From the NCBI GenBank assembly GCA_900554455.1, contig USHT01000038.1, positions 1 through 8,410 of the forward strand: DNA of 8,410 nucleotides, written 5' to 3'. The position numbers and the translations under genes are program-made. Shown in pieces: positions 5,035 to 8,410 of the stretch. The notes under the pieces were generated by a model that worked only from the letters and a program-made list of their open reading frames with translations, was not told the origin of the DNA and searched no databases. Source of the stretch: an uncultured Collinsella sp. (lineage in GTDB: Bacteria; Actinomycetota; Coriobacteriia; Coriobacteriales; Coriobacteriaceae). Positions within the stretch are counted from its first letter, which is position 1; every line of letters begins with the position of its first letter.

Positions 5035-6858
5035 ATGGACGCTGCGATTCAGTACATCTTGTACTTTGCCGTACTCGTCGTCCTGGCCGTTCCGCTCGGT
5101 CGGTTCATGGCCCATATCATGGATGGTGAGCATACGTTCCTGTCGCCTGTGATTGCTCCTGTGGAGCGTGGCGTCTATCGTCTGCTTCGCATCGACGCGG
5201 CAGAACAGATGGGGTGTAGGCGCTATCTGGCGAGCGTGCTGGTCTTTTCGGGGATCGGCCTCGTGGCTCTTGTGGCACTCCAGGCGCTTCAGTCCTTCTT
5301 GCCAGGCAATCCCCAGCACCTGCCGGGTGTGTCATGGGACCTGTCGTTCAATACGGCTGCTTCCTTCATAACCAACACCAACTGGCAGTCCTACTCCGGT
5401 GAGACCACCCTGTCCTACCTTGTGCAGTTCATGGGTCTCACTGTGCAGAACTTCGTTTCCGCTGGCACCGGTATCGCGGTCATGTTCGCGCTGATCCGCG
5501 GCTTCCGTCAGGTCAAGGAGCAGGGTCTGGGTTCCTTCTGGGTCGACCTCACCCGCACCGTCCTGTATGTGCTCATCCCGCTGAACCTCGTGTTCGGCAT
5601 CTGCCTGGCTGCCGGTGGCGTCATCTCCAACTTCCAGCCGGCTCAGAAGGCTGAGCTCGTAGAACCCGTCGCTGTTCAGCCTAATGCAGACGGCGGCTGG
5701 AGCGTCATCGACGGCGCCCAGATTGAGGGCGACACGGTCAAGGTCGACGGCAAGGTTGTCGAGGGCGCGCGCGTGGTCACCGAGCAGTTCCTGCCCCAGG
5801 GTCCCGCGGCTCCTCAGGTCGCCATCAAGCAGTCCGGCACCAACGGCGGCGGCTTCTTCGGCGTGAACTCCGCCCATCCGTATGAGAACCCCAGCGCCTT
5901 CACTAACATCATCGAGATGACCAGCCTGCTGCTGATCCCGGCCGCCTGCTGCTTCACCTTCGGTATCGGCGTCAAGAACACCAAGCAGGGCAAGGCCATC
6001 TTTGCCGCCATGTTCATCCTGCTGGTGATCTTCACCGGCATCATCGCCGTCAACGAGCATGCGGGCACCCCGCAGCTGGCCGATGGCGGAGCGGTCAATA
6101 TCGAGATGACCGACGGCCAGGCCGGCGGCAACATGGAGGGCAAGGAGAGCCGTTTCGGTATCGCCTCCTCTTCTACCTGGTCCGCTTTCACGACGGCTGC
6201 TTCCAACGGCTCGGTTAACTCCATGCACGACTCCTACACCCCGCTGGGCGGTTTTGTCCAGATGCTCCAGATTGCTCTGGGCGAGGTCGTCTTCGGCGGC
6301 GTGGGCTGCGGCCTGTACGGCATGATCGGCTTCGCCATCCTCACAGTGTTCATCGCCGGCCTCATGGTCGGACGCACGCCTGAGTTCCTGGGCAAGAAGA
6401 TCGAGCCGGGCGAGATGCGCTGGGCAGTTGTCCTGTGCTTGGCAACTCCGTTTGCCATTCTGGTGTGCTCGGCCATCGCCTGCATGGTGCCCGGTCTTGT
6501 CGACCAGCTCAACAATGGCGGCGCGCACGGCTTCTCCGAGGCGCTGTATGCCTTCACCTCATGCGGCGGCAACAACGGCTCGGCGTTTGCAGGCATGAAC
6601 TGCAACATTCCCTGGATCAACGTCATGCTCGGCCTCGAGATGCTGTTCGCCCGCTTCATGCCTATCATCGGTACGCTGGCTATCGCCGGCTCGCTGGCCA
6701 AGAAGGGTAAGGTCGCCGAGAGCGCCGGTACCCTGTCTACCACTAACGGCATGTTCGTATTCCTGCTCGTGTTCATCGTTCTGCTGATCGGTGCCCTGAG
6801 CTTCTTCCCGGCCCTGGCGCTTGGCCCCGTTGCCGAGTTCTTCCAGATGATTGCGTAA
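5035..6858 (+). CDS. kdpA: KdpA, potassium-binding and translocating subunit
   Basis: KdpA is the channel-like subunit of KdpFABC, with four pseudo-repeats that each supply part of a K+ selectivity filter. The filter segments are present: [11 protein letters not shown] (113-123), GTNGGGFF (268-275), TTAASNG (386-392) and GGNNGSAF (511-518). The conserved [10 protein letters not shown] (366-375), [15 protein letters not shown] (416-430), [16 protein letters not shown] and the terminal [10 protein letters not shown] are also seen, with about ten hydrophobic helices. At 607 residues it is 50 longer than E. coli KdpA (557). Most of the excess is an extracytoplasmic insertion at about 203-250, just before the second filter, containing a 12-residue repeat (224-235 and 236-247); a second small extension lies near 348-362. 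The start is fixed by the 3-nt gap to kdpF. kdpB begins 16 nt after the stop. Confidence 0.98.
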   Translation: MDAAIQYILYFAVLVVLAVPLGRFMAHIMDGEHTFLSPVIAPVERGVYRLLRIDAAEQMGCRRYLASVLVFSGIGLVALVALQALQSFLPGNPQHLPGVSWDLSFNTAASFITNTNWQSYSGETTLSYLVQFMGLTVQNFVSAGTGIAVMFALIRGFRQVKEQGLGSFWVDLTRTVLYVLIPLNLVFGICLAAGGVISNFQPAQKAELVEPVAVQPNADGGWSVIDGAQIEGDTVKVDGKVVEGARVVTEQFLPQGPAAPQVAIKQSGTNGGGFFGVNSAHPYENPSAFTNIIEMTSLLLIPAACCFTFGIGVKNTKQGKAIFAAMFILLVIFTGIIAVNEHAGTPQLADGGAVNIEMTDGQAGGNMEGKESRFGIASSSTWSAFTTAASNGSVNSMHDSYTPLGGFVQMLQIALGEVVFGGVGCGLYGMIGFAILTVFIAGLMVGRTPEFLGKKIEPGEMRWAVVLCLATPFAILVCSAIACMVPGLVDQLNNGGAHGFSEALYAFTSCGGNNGSAFAGMNCNIPWINVMLGLEMLFARFMPIIGTLAIAGSLAKKGKVAESAGTLSTTNGMFVFLLVFIVLLIGALSFFPALALGPVAEFFQMIA

Positions 6859-6874
6859 AGGAGGGCGCAGATTT

Positions 6875-8410
6875 ATGACTATGCAAAAAGACATGATGGG
6901 CCGCGCGGTCCGCGACTCGTTTGCCAAGCTGGATCCTCGCGTCCAGATTCAAAACCCGGTCATGTTCCTGGTGTGGCTTTCCGCCGTCATGACCTCCGTC
7001 CTGGCCGTCGCTTCCATCTTCGGTGTGCAGGACGCGGGTGTGCCCACCTATTATGTGGTCGCCATCGCGGTCATCCTGTGGCTCACCGACCTGTTCTCGA
7101 ACTTCGCCGAGGCGCTTGCCGAGGGCCGCGGTAAGGCTCAGGCCGATTCCCTGCGTGCGGCCAAGAAGGATGTCGAGGCCCATCGCATCGAGTCCGTTGA
7201 GGACAAGGAGCACTTCACCGTCGTTCCCGGCACCGAGCTCACGCGCGGCGACCTGGTGATCGTACGCGCCGGCGAGCAGATTCCCGGCGACGGCGACGTC
7301 ATCGAGGGCGCTGCCTCCGTTGACGAGTCCGCCATCACCGGCGAGTCCGCCCCTGTGGTCCGCGAGGCCGGCGGCGACCGCTCTGCCGTTACCGGTGGTA
7401 CCACGGTGCTGTCCGACTGGATCGTCGTCAAGATCTCCAGTGAGCCCGGCCAGAGCTTCCTGGACAAGATGATCGCGATGGTCGAGGGTGCCGCGCGCAA
7501 GAAGACCCCCAACGAGATCGCTCTGGAAATCTTCCTGGTGGCCCTCTCCATCGTCTTTATCCTGGTCACGCTGGCCCTGTATTGTTACTCCTGCTTCTCG
7601 GTCGGTCTTAACGACATGGACAACCCCACGGCCGTGACCACGCTCGTGGCGCTGCTCGTGTGCCTGGCTCCTACTACCATCGGCGCCCTTCTTTCCGCCA
7701 TCGGCATCGCCGGCATGAGCCGTCTGAACGAGGCCAACGTGCTGGCCATGTCCGGCCGCGCCATCGAGGCCGCCGGCGACGTCGACATCCTCATGCTCGA
7801 CAAGACCGGCACCATCACCCTGGGTAACCGCCAAGCCGCCGAGTTCATCCCGGTCGACGGCATCGATCCCGCGGAGCTGGCCGATGCCGCCCAGCTTTCC
7901 TCGCTGGCCGACGAGACCCCCGAAGGCCGTTCCATCGTCGTGCTCGCCAAGGAGCGGTTCGGTCTGCGCGGCCGCACACTCGAGGATAAGGGTATGGAGT
8001 TCATCCCCTTCACCGCGGCGACCCGCATGTCCGGTGTGAACTACGAGGGCAATGAGATCCGCAAGGGCGCTGCCGATTCCGTGCGCACCTATGTGGAGGC
8101 AGCCGGCGGCGTGTTCTCCCAGGAGTGCGACGAGGCCGTCGAGCGCATCGCCAAGGCCGGCGGCACCCCGCTGGTCGTGACCAAGAACTGCCGCGTGCTG
8201 GGCGTTGTGTACCTCAAGGACATCATCAAGTCCGGCGTTAAGGAGAAGTTCGCCGACCTGCGCAAGATGGGCATCAAGACCATCATGGTGACGGGCGACA
8301 ACCCGCTCACCGCCGCGGCAATCGCCGCCGAGGCCGGCGTTGACGACTTCCTGGCCGAGGCCACCCCTGAAGGCAAGCTCGAGAAGATCCGCGAGTTCCA
8401 GCGTGAGGGC
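6875..8410 (+). CDS. kdpB: KdpB N-terminal part, potassium-transporting P-type ATPase ATP-binding subunit (3' truncated by window)
   Basis: KdpB is the P-type ATPase that energises K+ uptake. The ATG at 6875 follows AAGGAGGG (6858-6864), which overlaps the kdpA stop. Of 684 expected residues, 512 are present. They include N-terminal membrane helices (about 28-50 and 58-76) and the actuator domain with TGES (155-158), whose Ser158 matches E. coli Ser162, the site of inhibitory phosphorylation. The transmembrane [13 protein letters not shown] (263-275), the catalytic DKTGTIT with Asp309, the N domain with [12 protein letters not shown] (376-387) and KGA (397-399), and [13 protein letters not shown] (472-484) follow. 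All catalytic motifs in this part are intact. The gene is open to the last base, and its missing C-terminus is exactly the kdpB piece at the left end of the window. Confidence 0.98.
   Translation, partial: MTMQKDMMGRAVRDSFAKLDPRVQIQNPVMFLVWLSAVMTSVLAVASIFGVQDAGVPTYYVVAIAVILWLTDLFSNFAEALAEGRGKAQADSLRAAKKDVEAHRIESVEDKEHFTVVPGTELTRGDLVIVRAGEQIPGDGDVIEGAASVDESAITGESAPVVREAGGDRSAVTGGTTVLSDWIVVKISSEPGQSFLDKMIAMVEGAARKKTPNEIALEIFLVALSIVFILVTLALYCYSCFSVGLNDMDNPTAVTTLVALLVCLAPTTIGALLSAIGIAGMSRLNEANVLAMSGRAIEAAGDVDILMLDKTGTITLGNRQAAEFIPVDGIDPAELADAAQLSSLADETPEGRSIVVLAKERFGLRGRTLEDKGMEFIPFTAATRMSGVNYEGNEIRKGAADSVRTYVEAAGGVFSQECDEAVERIAKAGGTPLVVTKNCRVLGVVYLKDIIKSGVKEKFADLRKMGIKTIMVTGDNPLTAAAIAAEAGVDDFLAEATPEGKLEKIREFQREG

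Larger units (their letters stand above)
1..8410. other. One complete kdp unit whose ends meet inside kdpB (circular or tandem period)
   Basis: Joining the right end to the left end, counting the shared ggc codon once, restores an uninterrupted kdpB of 684 codons. E. coli KdpB (682 aa) reads Glu-Gly-Arg-Leu-Val-Ala-Met here; the join reads Glu-Gly-His-Leu-Val-Ala-Met with no gap. The phosphorylated Asp (309 versus E. coli 307) lies before the join, and the transmembrane Asp/Lys pair (585/588 versus 583/586) lies after it; both carry the same +2 offset. A random cut through two kdp copies would not be expected to give complementary, non-overlapping pieces. No replication, mobilisation or recombinase gene is visible. 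Whether the source is a circle, a tandem array or an assembly product cannot be settled from the window. Confidence 0.65.

Noticed and set aside
5332..6528. Long minus-strand open frame (398 codons) opposite kdpA
   Set aside because: It is antisense to strongly conserved kdpA, is rich in Asp/Glu/Gly/His as expected from reading GC-rich codons backwards, and shows no domain or ribosome-binding site.
6773..7834. Minus-strand open frame (353 codons) opposite kdpB
   Set aside because: It is a shadow of kdpB with low-complexity Gly/Asp/His composition and no recognisable motif.

Overview
The window is GC-rich, densely coded bacterial DNA that holds one thing: a complete high-affinity potassium uptake system (KdpFABC P-type ATPase plus the KdpD/KdpE two-component regulator). 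Codon usage and protein style suggest an anaerobic gut actinobacterium of the Coriobacteriia (Collinsella-like). That placement is an inference; the window has no rRNA or other taxonomic marker.

Layout. Positions 1-522 are the last 173 codons of kdpB, followed after 12 nt by kdpC (535-1125). A 144-nt gap with a long terminator-like stem-loop (1190-1259) separates kdpC from convergent kdpE (1270-1974, minus). kdpE overlaps the end of kdpD by 8 nt. kdpD runs on the minus strand from 4700 to 1967 but is broken by a frameshift in the linker between its cytoplasmic sensor half and its membrane/kinase half (about 3472-3536). A 244-nt divergent control region (4701-4944) then leads to kdpF (4945-5031), kdpA (5035-6858) and the first 512 codons of kdpB (6875-8410), all on the plus strand.

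The most striking property is how the two ends relate. The last codon in the window (Gly, ggc) and the first (Gly, ggc) are the same position of KdpB. Merging them gives a seamless 684-residue KdpB whose landmarks all keep a constant +2 offset from E. coli KdpB (682 aa). The window is therefore one exact period of about 8407 bp of either a circular molecule or a head-to-tail tandem array, or else a circularised or collapsed assembly contig. No replication, mobilisation, transposase or integrase gene is present, so an autonomous plasmid is unlikely. Tandem amplification, an excised circle or an assembly product are the realistic options. If the unit came from a chromosomal duplication, its novel junction should lie in the kdpC-kdpE gap or in the kdpD-kdpF gap.

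Function. KdpA (channel-like subunit) and KdpB (ATPase) import K+ with KdpC and KdpF as accessory subunits. KdpD senses low K+ or turgor and phosphorylates KdpE, which should bind the divergent region and activate kdpFABC. Two 11-bp-spaced direct repeats there (4812-4829) are the best candidate operator. Other oddities are an extra extracytoplasmic segment in KdpA built from a 12-residue repeat that resembles a motif in KdpC, and a good ribosome-binding site just inside the kdpD break that could allow the kinase half to be made separately.
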